Assembly (NCBI GenBank): GCA_030627905.1
Contig: DAOVRZ010000015.1
Coordinates: forward strand, 4,169 to 68,168
Length of the DNA: 64,000 nt
From: JAGMES01 sp023128035
GTDB taxonomy: Bacteria > Bacillota > Halanaerobiia > DY22613
Direction of reading: 5' to 3'
Positions 50,119 through 57,219 of this stretch are shown here, one piece after another. Below the pieces are notes generated by a model. That model worked only from the letters and a program-made list of their open reading frames with translations. It was not told the DNA's origin and did not search any database. The position numbers were made by a program, and so were the translations under genes. The first letter of the stretch is position 1, and each line of letters begins with the position of its first letter.

Positions 50119-51695
50119 TGAGTTGGGTAACACCTTTTAGAAATTGGGTTGCTACTAGTGTACCAACACCAACAGACTTCAATAGAATTGAAGGAAATAT
50201 AGAATATTTATCAGAAAACTATATAAAAAATGATGGTTCAATACCAATGACAGGAACGCTACAAACTACAGGATTGAAAATACAAGAGCATTTCAGATTC
50301 AGGAAGGATTTTAATAACGACCAGATAGTCCACGCAGAGGTGTCAGACGATGGCATTGCGTGGGATAAAATCTTTTCATTCAGCAACTCAGGCACTCCTT
50401 GGGCGTATCAAGATGGAAACGCAAAAGGAATATTTCATGCAGGCAATCATCATGATTATGTACCTTTTCCTCAAGCAGGAGGGTTAATCTCAGGTAGTGT
50501 TACAATTGAAAGTACCGTCGATAGTATTTTGTCATTACGTCAGATGGATGCAGGTAGCGACAATGCAGTTCCTGAAGGCGGTTGGAACTATATAGAGTTC
50601 GAAGACGGCCAAGGGAACCGTCAAGGTTTCGTAGGGATGGCAAACGATGGAGGTATTAGGTTATCATCAACTATACCAGATACTAATTTTATATATAATT
50701 CTGATATAGTTTTCCATTCTGGCAATCATCATACCTACACCCCTGTAAATAGAGCAGGAGATGATATGACCGGCCCATTAACTGTCAATTCTGGCGGTGA
50801 TTCACTACCTTTAATACTTACATCTGACTTTGGAGATATGAGATTCCTTTTAAATGATTCTATGTATGCTTATCTACAGAGTTCAAAAGATAGTTTTATA
50901 TTATCTAAGGTAGGAACAGCGAACTTCGAGGAACTAAGATTATATGCTAACACATCTATAGCATATGGAGATGTACAGTTAGTAAATAACGAACTAACAA
51001 GACAGTTAAAATTTTATCGTAATGATGGCACAAAATCAGCAAGAGCCTTTATTGATCACATAGCCGATATTGAAACCAATGAACATAGTTTAGTCTTCGA
51101 CAGCATGTATAATACAGGCATAAGTTATGCAGATTTTATTTTCAAGCATGGGAAGGTAATATCAGAAAAGAATATATTAGCTGATGGAGTACGTCCCATA
51201 ACTTTAAACCAAGATACTGGCGATATAGAAATAAAAGGCGATATAGGAGGTTGGACGTTAGGTTCAAGTTTTAAAGGCTATGCAGGAACAAATTATGGAG
51301 GTTTTCAAGCGAAGGGCAATGGTGACGTTTTGCAATATTATTATATAGGGGCTACTTATGTAGACCCTATTATGAAAGTAACTCCTAGTGGGGGCGGAAT
51401 ATTCTCTGGTACATTAGAAGCAGAAGGAAGTAAAGTTGCTACTTATGATGTAGCTAGTGAAAGCTCGTCAGTATCCATAGGTCTCAACTTAGGGAAGGAT
51501 ATAGATCTTGGAGTGACTGTAAACTCAATGTATATATTTTATGTCAATTGTGGCCAAACAATCGTCGAATATACAAAGTCAGATACACCACATGCGTATC
51601 TATATCGCTCAAATGGGAGAACTTACCTTAGAATAAAAAATGTGGGTTTTGTAAGTCGAACGTATAGTTATAAAGTTATAAAAGTTAATTTGTAA
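50118..51695 (+). CDS. Tail fibre / receptor-binding protein
   Basis: 525 residues. WVTPFRNWVATSVPTPTDFN is a common N-terminal anchor. The motif FHAGNHHDYVPF / FHSGNHHTYTPV occurs twice (about 106 and 202), as in fibre shafts, each followed by a beta-rich segment. The C-terminal 100 residues may bind the host. A gap with a new promoter follows. Confidence 0.85.
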   Translation: MSWVTPFRNWVATSVPTPTDFNRIEGNIEYLSENYIKNDGSIPMTGTLQTTGLKIQEHFRFRKDFNNDQIVHAEVSDDGIAWDKIFSFSNSGTPWAYQDGNAKGIFHAGNHHDYVPFPQAGGLISGSVTIESTVDSILSLRQMDAGSDNAVPEGGWNYIEFEDGQGNRQGFVGMANDGGIRLSSTIPDTNFIYNSDIVFHSGNHHTYTPVNRAGDDMTGPLTVNSGGDSLPLILTSDFGDMRFLLNDSMYAYLQSSKDSFILSKVGTANFEELRLYANTSIAYGDVQLVNNELTRQLKFYRNDGTKSARAFIDHIADIETNEHSLVFDSMYNTGISYADFIFKHGKVISEKNILADGVRPITLNQDTGDIEIKGDIGGWTLGSSFKGYAGTNYGGFQAKGNGDVLQYYYIGATYVDPIMKVTPSGGGIFSGTLEAEGSKVATYDVASESSSVSIGLNLGKDIDLGVTVNSMYIFYVNCGQTIVEYTKSDTPHAYLYRSNGRTYLRIKNVGFVSRTYSYKVIKVNL

Positions 51696-51712
51696 TTTTT
51701 CATAAAAAAATA

Positions 51713-51741
51713 TTGTATACACTGTAACATAGTGGTATAAT
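51713..51741 (+). promoter_or_regulatory. Autonomous promoter of the lipoprotein gene
   Basis: TTGTAT (51713-51718), a 17-base spacer and TATAAT (51736-51741) precede AAAAAGGAGGGG and the start at 51762. This is a sigma-A type promoter inside the late operon. Confidence 0.75.
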
Positions 51742-51761
51742 AAAAAAAAGGAGGGGTTTAA

Positions 51762-52562
51762 ATGAAAAATTTTAAAATTGTGGTTTTTGTAATTATGATA
51801 ATGACTTTGGTTGTTGGTGGTTGTAGTCCTCAATATGATATTAATAAGTATTCGATTGAATTGAATTGGAAAAATTCAGGTGGAAGTGAGGCGAGTTCAG
51901 TGAATTTATTATCGATAGAAATGGATAAAAAATACACAGAAGTTAATACACCATTTATTATAACAACAATAACTGTAAAGGCTATATTAAGAGATGAAAA
52001 TGGCGACATTGTTCCAGACGCCATTTTTGATTATGTTTTTTCTGAGCATCCTACTCATAGTATTAGCGAAAAAACAAATGAATCAGTTACGGTAAGTTTC
52101 GGCGAAGCTGGTAAAGGCACAATAATAACAACTACCGTTATTGATTCTGAATCAATACAAGCAACTCTTGAATATAAGGTTTACCCTATTGCTGATATGG
52201 TCAAAGTTGATGGTGTAACAGAATTATTCGATTTTGAGACAGCTAGCAACGTAGAAAATGGCGGGGATTTAGAATTTAAAAATAATATTTTGAACGCCCC
52301 ATATGGATTTACTAAAATACCTTCAGAACAAATCCTAATGTATGAGGCTCTTGATAGTCTTAAAGATATATCAGGATATGATTATAGTAGCGAAGGGGCA
52401 ATATGGGGTGAAGAAGATGAGAACGTATGGGATTTTATATATTTTATAAGGACGAAAAATGGTGGATATGTTAAGTTTCAAATAGCTGGAATCGGTATCA
52501 CTTGGACTAAACCTAGTTGCAGTGTAATGTATGAATATAGTCCAGATGGAATATTTGAATAA
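51762..52562 (+). CDS. Prophage-encoded surface lipoprotein (cargo gene)
   Basis: 266 residues. MKNFKIVVFVIMIMTLVVGGC is a lipoprotein signal with lipobox VGGC, so Cys21 is lipidated and anchored to the membrane. The mature part has an Ig-like repeat (TTITVKAILRDENGDIVPDA then GKGTIITTTVIDSESIQATL) and an acidic C-terminal region. Its own promoter and terminator inside the late operon mark it as a lysogenic conversion gene. Surface exclusion of other phages or adhesion are possible; neither is shown. Confidence 0.8.
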   Translation: MKNFKIVVFVIMIMTLVVGGCSPQYDINKYSIELNWKNSGGSEASSVNLLSIEMDKKYTEVNTPFIITTITVKAILRDENGDIVPDAIFDYVFSEHPTHSISEKTNESVTVSFGEAGKGTIITTTVIDSESIQATLEYKVYPIADMVKVDGVTELFDFETASNVENGGDLEFKNNILNAPYGFTKIPSEQILMYEALDSLKDISGYDYSSEGAIWGEEDENVWDFIYFIRTKNGGYVKFQIAGIGITWTKPSCSVMYEYSPDGIFE

Positions 52563-52577
52563 ACATAGAAATATTAA

Positions 52578-52608
52578 ATAACCTCAGAAATGGGGTTATT
52601 TTTATTTA
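52578..52608 (+). terminator. Terminator after the lipoprotein gene
   Basis: AATAACC pairs with GGTTATT across a 10-base loop, followed by TTTTATTT. Confidence 0.75.
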
Positions 52609-52636
52609 CACAAAAAACTAACTGGAGGAATGTAAA

Positions 52637-52858
52637 ATGAAAAACTTTGATATTAAAAAAGAGTTAGAGCAAGCAAAAGAGGAATTAAAACAATCTCGGA
52701 TCAACTTTGAAAAAACTAATTACAGAGCAAATCAAACAGTACAAATTGCACATGAAAAAATGATTGCACAGGTTGGAGTAGTTCAGTACCTGGAAAGCAA
52801 ACTAGATCCAGACGAAAAGATAGAGACCAAAGAAACTGAATCGAAAGAAACTGCTTAA
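52637..52858 (+). CDS. Small coiled-coil phage protein
   Basis: 73 residues behind CTGGAGG. It is a single charged helix (FDIKKELEQAKEELKQSRIN) with an acidic repeated tail (ETKETESKETA). It could be a tail or lysis accessory protein. It is followed by its own terminator. Confidence 0.6.
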   Translation: MKNFDIKKELEQAKEELKQSRINFEKTNYRANQTVQIAHEKMIAQVGVVQYLESKLDPDEKIETKETESKETA

Positions 52859-52881
52859 CTCCACTCAGGAGTTATTTTTAT
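52856..52881 (+). terminator. Terminator after the coiled-coil gene
   Basis: TAACTCC (52856-52862), loop ACTCA, GGAGTTA (52868-52874), then TTTTATTT. Confidence 0.8.
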
Positions 52882-53002
52882 TTGAAAGGTGGTATTAAAA
52901 CCCTAGGGATATCTAAAAAGGGTGGATTTTAAACCTTACGGATATCTCTTTAACATGGGTAATATAACCTATGATTTTACCCCAAAATCCGAACGATTTT
53001 AA

Positions 53003-53076
53003 ATCGATAAAAATTTAATGTTCGGGTTTTGAATGTAATTTTCATATCGATAAAAATTTGATGTTCGTATTTCAAA
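53003..53076. repeat. Two direct repeats of about 31 bp in a noncoding stretch
   Basis: ATCGATAAAAATTTAATGTT (53003) and ATCGATAAAAATTTGATGTT (53046) begin two copies that continue through TCG and a TTTT/ATTT-CAAA type end, 43 bases apart. A second pair, (T)TAAACC(C/T)TA(G/C)GGATATCT, lies at about 52898 and 52931. The gap 52882-53093 holds no gene; the repeats could bind a regulator. Confidence 0.65.
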
Positions 53077-53093
53077 GGGAGGGAGGTGACGGA

Positions 53094-53404
53094 ATGAACC
53101 CCAACACTTGCACCCAACATGAAACTTTAGTCCGTGAAATTGTCTCAATCAAAGAGCAGACAAAAACAATTTTTAACGCCATAGCAGAATCAAAGCTGAT
53201 TTGAAGGAAGCCATAAAGCGACCAGAAGGGGATATAGTAGACATTTTTAAAACTGTACTCAGTCAACATAGTGCAGAAAAAGAAGAAGAAGCCAAAGCAC
53301 GAGCAGAAAGTTGGAAAAGTAGATGCAAGATTATAACTGCATTTGCTAGTCCAGCTTTTATTTTTGCCTTGCTCGAATTTTTAAAATTTATAACGAAAGG
53401 GTGA
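53094..53404 (+). pseudogene. XhlA-type hemolysin/holin-associated protein, split by a frameshift
   Basis: Frame one (53094-53204, GGAGGTGACGG upstream) gives MNPNTCTQHETLVREIVSIK and QTKTIFNAIAESK; frame two (to 53404) gives DLKEAIKRPEGDIVDIFKTV and a C-terminal membrane segment FASPAFIFALLEFLKFITKG. A single extra A after TCAAAG, or a -1 slip there, restores AESKADLKEA. The whole matches the XhlA-like layout: coiled coil plus one membrane anchor. The gene may be inactive, or recoded. It lies at the head of the lysis module. Confidence 0.65.
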
Positions 53405-53408
53405 TGAG

Positions 53409-53807
53409 ATGAAGATTCAAATATTTAGATTGTGGCAATCGGGAAAAAGTACTATTGGAAAGATCGTAATACCAGGTAAATTTGAATGCTTCTGTCTGGA
53501 GCTACCAGATCGAGGCAATCAGAGAAACATATCAAGAATCTTAGCCGGTACTTATAAGGCTGAAATTTACCGCAGTAGGAAGTTTGGAAAGTGTATTCGT
53601 TTGGAGGATGCCCATGGTCGGACATACATCCTTATTCATGTAGGTAACTGGCCACGAAATACACGAGGATGTATTTTACCAGGAACGCGAGCTGGTAAAG
53701 ATGCAGTCTACAATAGTAGATTGGCTTTAAGAAAGCTTATGAAAGTTGTAGGAGATGCCAAAGAAATAACTGTTGAAGTAATCGACGAGTTAGAGAGAAT
53801 TTCTTAA
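53409..53807 (+). CDS. DUF5675-type phage protein (possible lysis enzyme)
   Basis: 132 residues. The conserved core reads LELPDRGNQRNISRILAGTY, YRSRKFGKCIRLEDAHGRTY and IHVGNWPRNTRGCILPG. HVGN...GCI recalls the His/Cys pair of L,D-transpeptidase-like folds, so cell-wall action is possible. No other endolysin was found in the module, making this the best candidate, though that remains inference. Confidence 0.75.
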   Translation: MKIQIFRLWQSGKSTIGKIVIPGKFECFCLELPDRGNQRNISRILAGTYKAEIYRSRKFGKCIRLEDAHGRTYILIHVGNWPRNTRGCILPGTRAGKDAVYNSRLALRKLMKVVGDAKEITVEVIDELERIS

Positions 53808-53835
53808 ATAAAACTTAAAAGGAGCGTGTATTTAA

Positions 53836-54288
53836 ATGGCTAACATTTTTAATTCACTTTTTGATTGGGTGTATGGTTTAAATCCTGTTGTTGCTGTAGG
53901 TATCTTGCTTCTAGCAGTGGTCCTAAAGATTTTCGGGAAAAGGATTATCTTTGCATTGTTAAAGGATAAGATAGGGAAGAAATACGCTACTATCGCAGTA
54001 GCAGCTGCAGAGCAATTTGTTACCTTGTTTGGAGAAGAAAAGTTCCTACTTGCAGTTCAATATCTAAACAATGAGATTCAAAAGAGATTCAAGATAAGTT
54101 TACCTAGTTCCTGGTTAGAAAAATGTGTCCATTGGGCATATGAGAAAATGGTTGCAAATGGCGGAGAGATTAAAGCTGAGGACGTTCTTCAGATACCAAA
54201 AGAGCAACTTCGTTTTGATGTTAAAAGATTGGAATTGAAACCTTATAAACATAAAGATGGATTTGAAATTGGTTATAAAGCTCAGTAA
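53836..54288 (+). CDS. LLH-family holin
   Basis: 150 residues behind AAAGGAGCG. One strong membrane segment (PVVAVGILLLAVVLKIFGKR, about 17-36) is followed by an amphipathic and helical tail containing YATIAVAAAEQFVTLFGEEK, the pattern of the LLH holin family. It would release the lytic enzyme at the end of infection. It is followed by the late-operon terminator. Confidence 0.8.
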   Translation: MANIFNSLFDWVYGLNPVVAVGILLLAVVLKIFGKRIIFALLKDKIGKKYATIAVAAAEQFVTLFGEEKFLLAVQYLNNEIQKRFKISLPSSWLEKCVHWAYEKMVANGGEIKAEDVLQIPKEQLRFDVKRLELKPYKHKDGFEIGYKAQ

Positions 54289-54296
54289 TAACATTT

Positions 54297-54324
54297 GGCC
54301 ACCCCTAAGGGTGGTCTTTTTTTA
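54297..54324 (+). terminator. Terminator after the holin gene
   Basis: GGCCACCC, loop CTAA, GGGTGGTC, then a run of seven T and ATT. Confidence 0.85.
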
Positions 54325-54359
54325 TTTGCAGAAATATTTAAAAAAGATTAAAAAACCTC

Positions 54360-54388
54360 TTGACATTATACCGTATGTGCGGTATAAT
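54360..54388 (+). promoter_or_regulatory. Sigma-A promoter with embedded palindromic operator
   Basis: TTGACA (54360-54365), a 17-base spacer and TATAAT (54383-54388). The spacer and -10 contain ATTATACCG-TATGTG-CGGTATAAT (54365-54388), perfect 9-base arms. A repressor bound there would cover the -10 and most of the spacer. Confidence 0.8.
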
Positions 54389-54432
54389 TAATACATCAAG
54401 AAGAACACACAAAACTAAAGGAGTTGGCGGAG

Positions 54433-54801
54433 ATGAAAAATATCATGAAAAGAGCACACGAAATCGCAAGGACATTGGACGGACATTATCAAGCTAGAAT
54501 GAGTTTTGCACTCCGTCAAGCGTGGAAGGAAAGTAAGGAAGAGAGTAAAGAGGTTAGTGTAGACGAAATCATTGAAGCTTGCAAAAAATCCTTTTCCAGC
54601 GTTAATGTTTGGGAAAAATACGGAAAGAAAAGAATCTACTGCGAAAGTCGCAGAGGTAAGCTATGGATCGGTCTTGCTGCCGAAAAAGGATTTTGTAACA
54701 TATCTAGACCTGGTATGACCTCTGAGTTAGAAGAAATTACTGAGAGTTTGAAAGTTGGTTACTTTCCTCTTAATGGCAAAAATTATAAATTAGCAATATA
54801 A
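54433..54801 (+). CDS. Hypothetical cargo protein, 122 residues
   Basis: ATG 54433 has AAAGGAG nine bases upstream. The N-terminus MKNIMKRAHEIARTLDGHYQ is helical; the C-terminal half (KRIYCESRRGKLWIGLAAEK) is beta-rich. The N-terminal segment is typical of small phage and plasmid proteins; I do not know its function. It is the first gene under the operator-containing promoter. Confidence 0.6.
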   Translation: MKNIMKRAHEIARTLDGHYQARMSFALRQAWKESKEESKEVSVDEIIEACKKSFSSVNVWEKYGKKRIYCESRRGKLWIGLAAEKGFCNISRPGMTSELEEITESLKVGYFPLNGKNYKLAI

Positions 54802-54823
54802 AAAATAAAAAGGAGTGGTTAGA

Positions 54824-55264
54824 ATGTTAAAGAAAACATCAGTTAATTTCAGTGTGAAAGTCAAGGAAGATATTGAGAAACATGTTGCTGGGATGGGCTA
54901 CAGAAATGTTACTGAATTGATCACAGTAGCAGTTGCAGAAAAGATAGAGAGAGATAGGTTAGAGAATCCTATTAGAAACCAGTTGATGCAAGCTGGTTTC
55001 GATAGAAAAGACAACAACGAAGGTGAATGTTGGGAGAAAGTCCTCGAAGAAGAAGAATTAAAATCCTACTTCGACAGCGATGCTGATGAATTAGTTATAG
55101 GAAACAATGAGGTGACACACGTATTATTGCGTGTGTACCCCGAAAATGAAGGTGTAGAATGGCTAGGTTTTGACGATTATCCAAGCGATCAAGACGTTGC
55201 CAATTGCCATAATCCAAACCAAGATGATTTTAACGAAGTAATTAAATGGATAGTATGTCAATAA
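54824..55264 (+). CDS. Protein with N-terminal ribbon-helix-helix-like region
   Basis: 146 residues from ATG 54824, with AAAGGAG eight bases upstream. KKTSVNFSVKVKEDIEKHVA then RNVTELITVAVAEKIERDRL is a strand-helix-helix pattern like ribbon-helix-helix DNA-binding proteins. The acidic C-terminal half contains repeated Asp/Glu. It could be the repressor that binds the palindrome in its own promoter. This is inference. Confidence 0.55.
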   Translation: MLKKTSVNFSVKVKEDIEKHVAGMGYRNVTELITVAVAEKIERDRLENPIRNQLMQAGFDRKDNNEGECWEKVLEEEELKSYFDSDADELVIGNNEVTHVLLRVYPENEGVEWLGFDDYPSDQDVANCHNPNQDDFNEVIKWIVCQ

Positions 55265-55324
55265 GTTTCAAGCCGTCGCAGGTCGGCAAATACCTGCAAA
55301 AAAATCTAAGAAGGAAGTCAACAT

Positions 55325-55601
55325 ATTTTCAATGTAAATCCAGTTTTAACACTGGATTGTGAAATTGGGTTTTCAAAATTAGAAGAATGGATAGAGCAGA
55401 ACCCTGGAAAAAGCATTATTGTTTGCTTTAACTGGGGGGCAAGGCGAAAAGCTATACAAGGAACTTAAACCTCCTTTCGAGGTGCGATACTTAATCAAGG
55501 GTGATCAACTAACGAGTTCGCGTGGAAAAATCATTTGTGACAATTATAAAATTCTTACAAATGATGAAGTGAAAACTAACCTGCCTATATGGCTAGGTTA
55601 A
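55325..55601 (+). pseudogene. Small protein gene broken by a frameshift in a G6 run
   Basis: Upstream frame: NVNPVLTLDCEIGFSKLEEW then IEQNPGKSIIVCFNWG. Downstream frame: QGEKLYKELKPPFEVRYLIK to the stop at 55601. Removing one G from the run near 55432-55437 joins them (FNWGQGEKLYKEL). The start is also unclear: only a rare ATT at 55325 follows AAGGAAG. It is either a decaying gene or a sequencing error in the G-run. Unrecognised family. Confidence 0.55.
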
Positions 55602-55628
55602 CTACTTTATATAAGGAGGAAAGATAAG

Positions 55629-56012
55629 ATGAAACTCATTAAAGGCGAAGTGTTGATTGTAGCATCATTTGCTCACGCAATGCTGAAAAATCTAGAAGTT
55701 GCAAAAAGTCAAGGTAGAAAAATAATTAGCAATATAAGAAAAATAGATTCAAAAATAGAAAAAATTCGAGACAAAATGCTCGAATACATGGAAGTTGATG
55801 AGTGTAAGATAGACTTTTCAAAAGAAGAGCTAGTTATTATCGAGGCTCTTCTTTGGGGTAAAGATAGGTTCTTGATACCTAGTAATAACAATTATGTTGA
55901 TTACAAAGCTAAAATGGAATTCGAAAAAAATTTAAAAGGAATAAAACAAAAAATAAAAAAGAAAAACAAAGCAATAAAAAAAGTAGAGAGATGCAGGTTG
56001 GAAATACGGTAA
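55629..56012 (+). CDS. Coiled-coil protein, 127 residues
   Basis: AAGGAGG precedes the ATG. The sequence is a long charged helix region (KIISNIRKIDSKIEKIRDKM) and a Lys-rich C-terminal coil (KGIKQKIKKKNKAIKKVERC). It is unrecognised. Its stop overlaps the next ATG (TAATG). Confidence 0.6.
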   Translation: MKLIKGEVLIVASFAHAMLKNLEVAKSQGRKIISNIRKIDSKIEKIRDKMLEYMEVDECKIDFSKEELVIIEALLWGKDRFLIPSNNNYVDYKAKMEFEKNLKGIKQKIKKKNKAIKKVERCRLEIR

Positions 56013-56623
56013 TGGACGATTATATTTTAGGAATTTTATGGTCAATCGGGAGTCTCGTCAAAGAAGGATATTCAGAATACTTTGTTGTTAGGCACAAAGA
56101 TAGGTATTACTCAGATTTTCTCAAAGAAGCTTTTAAATTAACCAAATCTGTATATCCAATCCAAGAAAAAACAAAAAAATATTATTGCATTAAAATACCA
56201 TATGACTTTGTTAGAGAAATTTTAGAAGAAAATGGATGGGTTAATAGATGGGGTGAAGAAAGATCTTACCCCATCTATGTTGAGAATCATGCAGATTTTT
56301 TGAGAGCATACTTGGAAATACATAGCTCTCTTGATTACTGTACAAGCTACAGTGGAAAAAGAAAATATTATAGGCTTCGTTGGAGAATTTATGGTAACCA
56401 GAAATTAATAGAGCAAATCAACGAAATATTATATATAGAAATTGGAATTACATCACATAAGCCACAATCAACCGTTAACGAAAAAACTACTTATCTTTCG
56501 TTAACGAATCTTCAAGAGATTAAGAAAATAATCGAATACATAGAAGGTGAACCAAAAAGTGCTAACTGGTGGGAAGAGGTTGAAGAGTATCTTTCAAATC
56601 CAAAGTTGAATAGTTTGAAATAA
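56012..56623 (+). CDS. LAGLIDADG-like homing endonuclease-type protein
   Basis: 203 residues from ATG 56012, coupled to the previous gene. Two half-domains can be seen: the first with DYILGILWSIGSLVKEGYSE (LAGLIDADG-like helix) and RHKDRYYSDFLKEAFKL; the second with DFLRAYLEIHSSLDYCTSYS and YGNQKLIEQINEIL...YLSLTNLQEIKKIIEYI. The canonical acidic residues of LAGLIDADG are replaced (Ser-Ile-Gly in the first, His-Ser-Ser in the second), so nuclease activity is doubtful and a DNA-binding regulator role is possible. Confidence 0.65.
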   Translation: MDDYILGILWSIGSLVKEGYSEYFVVRHKDRYYSDFLKEAFKLTKSVYPIQEKTKKYYCIKIPYDFVREILEENGWVNRWGEERSYPIYVENHADFLRAYLEIHSSLDYCTSYSGKRKYYRLRWRIYGNQKLIEQINEILYIEIGITSHKPQSTVNEKTTYLSLTNLQEIKKIIEYIEGEPKSANWWEEVEEYLSNPKLNSLK

Positions 56624-56655
56624 CCACCTATTAAGGTGGTTATTTTTTTATGCAA
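56621..56655 (+). terminator. Terminator after the cargo block
   Basis: AACCACCT pairs with AGGTGGTT, followed by ATTTTTTTA. Confidence 0.8.
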
Positions 56656-56805
56656 AAACACGAATATTCTTCTCGTTAAAAAACCTGCAGTAATTCTCAA
56701 ACCCGAACATTCCAAAAAAAATGCGCCCCTAAGGACGCGTAAAACTATTATGAAAATGATTACTTATATTATACCAAAATATTTGCAGGAAGTCTATTTT
56801 TTTTG
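56656..56805. other. Noncoding stretch before the iterons
   Basis: No supported gene. It includes a GC-rich hairpin (GCGCCCCTAAGGACGCG region, about 56722-56738) that may terminate the leftward operon, and AT-rich DNA leading into the iterons. Confidence 0.4.
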
Positions 56806-56860
56806 TAATACATTTGTTATACATTCGTTATACAAACGTCATACAAAGGTATTACATCAA
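56806..56860. repeat. Five adjacent 11-bp iterons (candidate parC centromere)
   Basis: The units are TAATACATTTG, TTATACATTCG, TTATACAAACG, TCATACAAAGG and TATTACATCAA; the consensus is TTATACAWWCG. They follow one another with no spacer, giving one repeat per helical turn. They lie right after the ParR-like gene and overlap its stop. Confidence 0.75.
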
Positions 56861-57219
56861 TCGGCCATAAAATTCAACATAGCCTTTTCAGCCTTTGAAG
56901 GCTGGCCCTGATTATCTCCTGCTGGTGGCTTAGGAGGTGTTAAAGGTTGCACAGGTACTTTGGTTATTTTCTGAGTTTTAGGAGGTTGTACAGGTTGAGT
57001 ACAACTGTTTTCTTGCTGTCCTTGAACTCTTTTAATAGCTTCTTCTTGATCTATATTGAGTATCTTCAATAATTTTAGCAAGTCCTCAAATTTCCGATAG
57101 TCCAGGTAAAAGTTAACCGCTTTTCTCAAATTATTCCCACCATCTCTGCTAGTGAATTTAGCCCACCATTTCCTGATCCTCTCGTCTTGCTTGGTCAATC
57201 GGCACGACATTAGGGACAT
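56857..57219 (-). CDS. ParR-like centromere-binding partner
   Basis: About 120 residues from the ATG at 57219, with AGGAGGTGAG upstream inside the actin gene. The start overlaps the ParM-like gene by 62 bases. The N-terminus (CRLTKQDERIRKWWAKFTSR then GGNNLRKAVNFYLDY) is a basic helical region like plasmid partition DNA-binding proteins. The C-terminus is a Pro/Gln-rich unstructured tail, which in ParR-type proteins contacts the filament. The pairing with the actin gene and the adjacent iterons support the call. Confidence 0.7.
   Translation of the reverse strand: MSLMSCRLTKQDERIRKWWAKFTSRDGGNNLRKAVNFYLDYRKFEDLLKLLKILNIDQEEAIKRVQGQQENSCTQPVQPPKTQKITKVPVQPLTPPKPPAGDNQGQPSKAEKAMLNFMAD

Noticed and set aside
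53003..53076. Possible CRISPR-like repeats
   Set aside because: Only two imperfect copies with a 12-base gap; no array and no cas genes in the window.
56636..56911. 91-residue plus-strand frame over the iterons
   Set aside because: Starts inside a terminator hairpin and covers the repeat array and the opposite ParR-like gene; no ribosome site.
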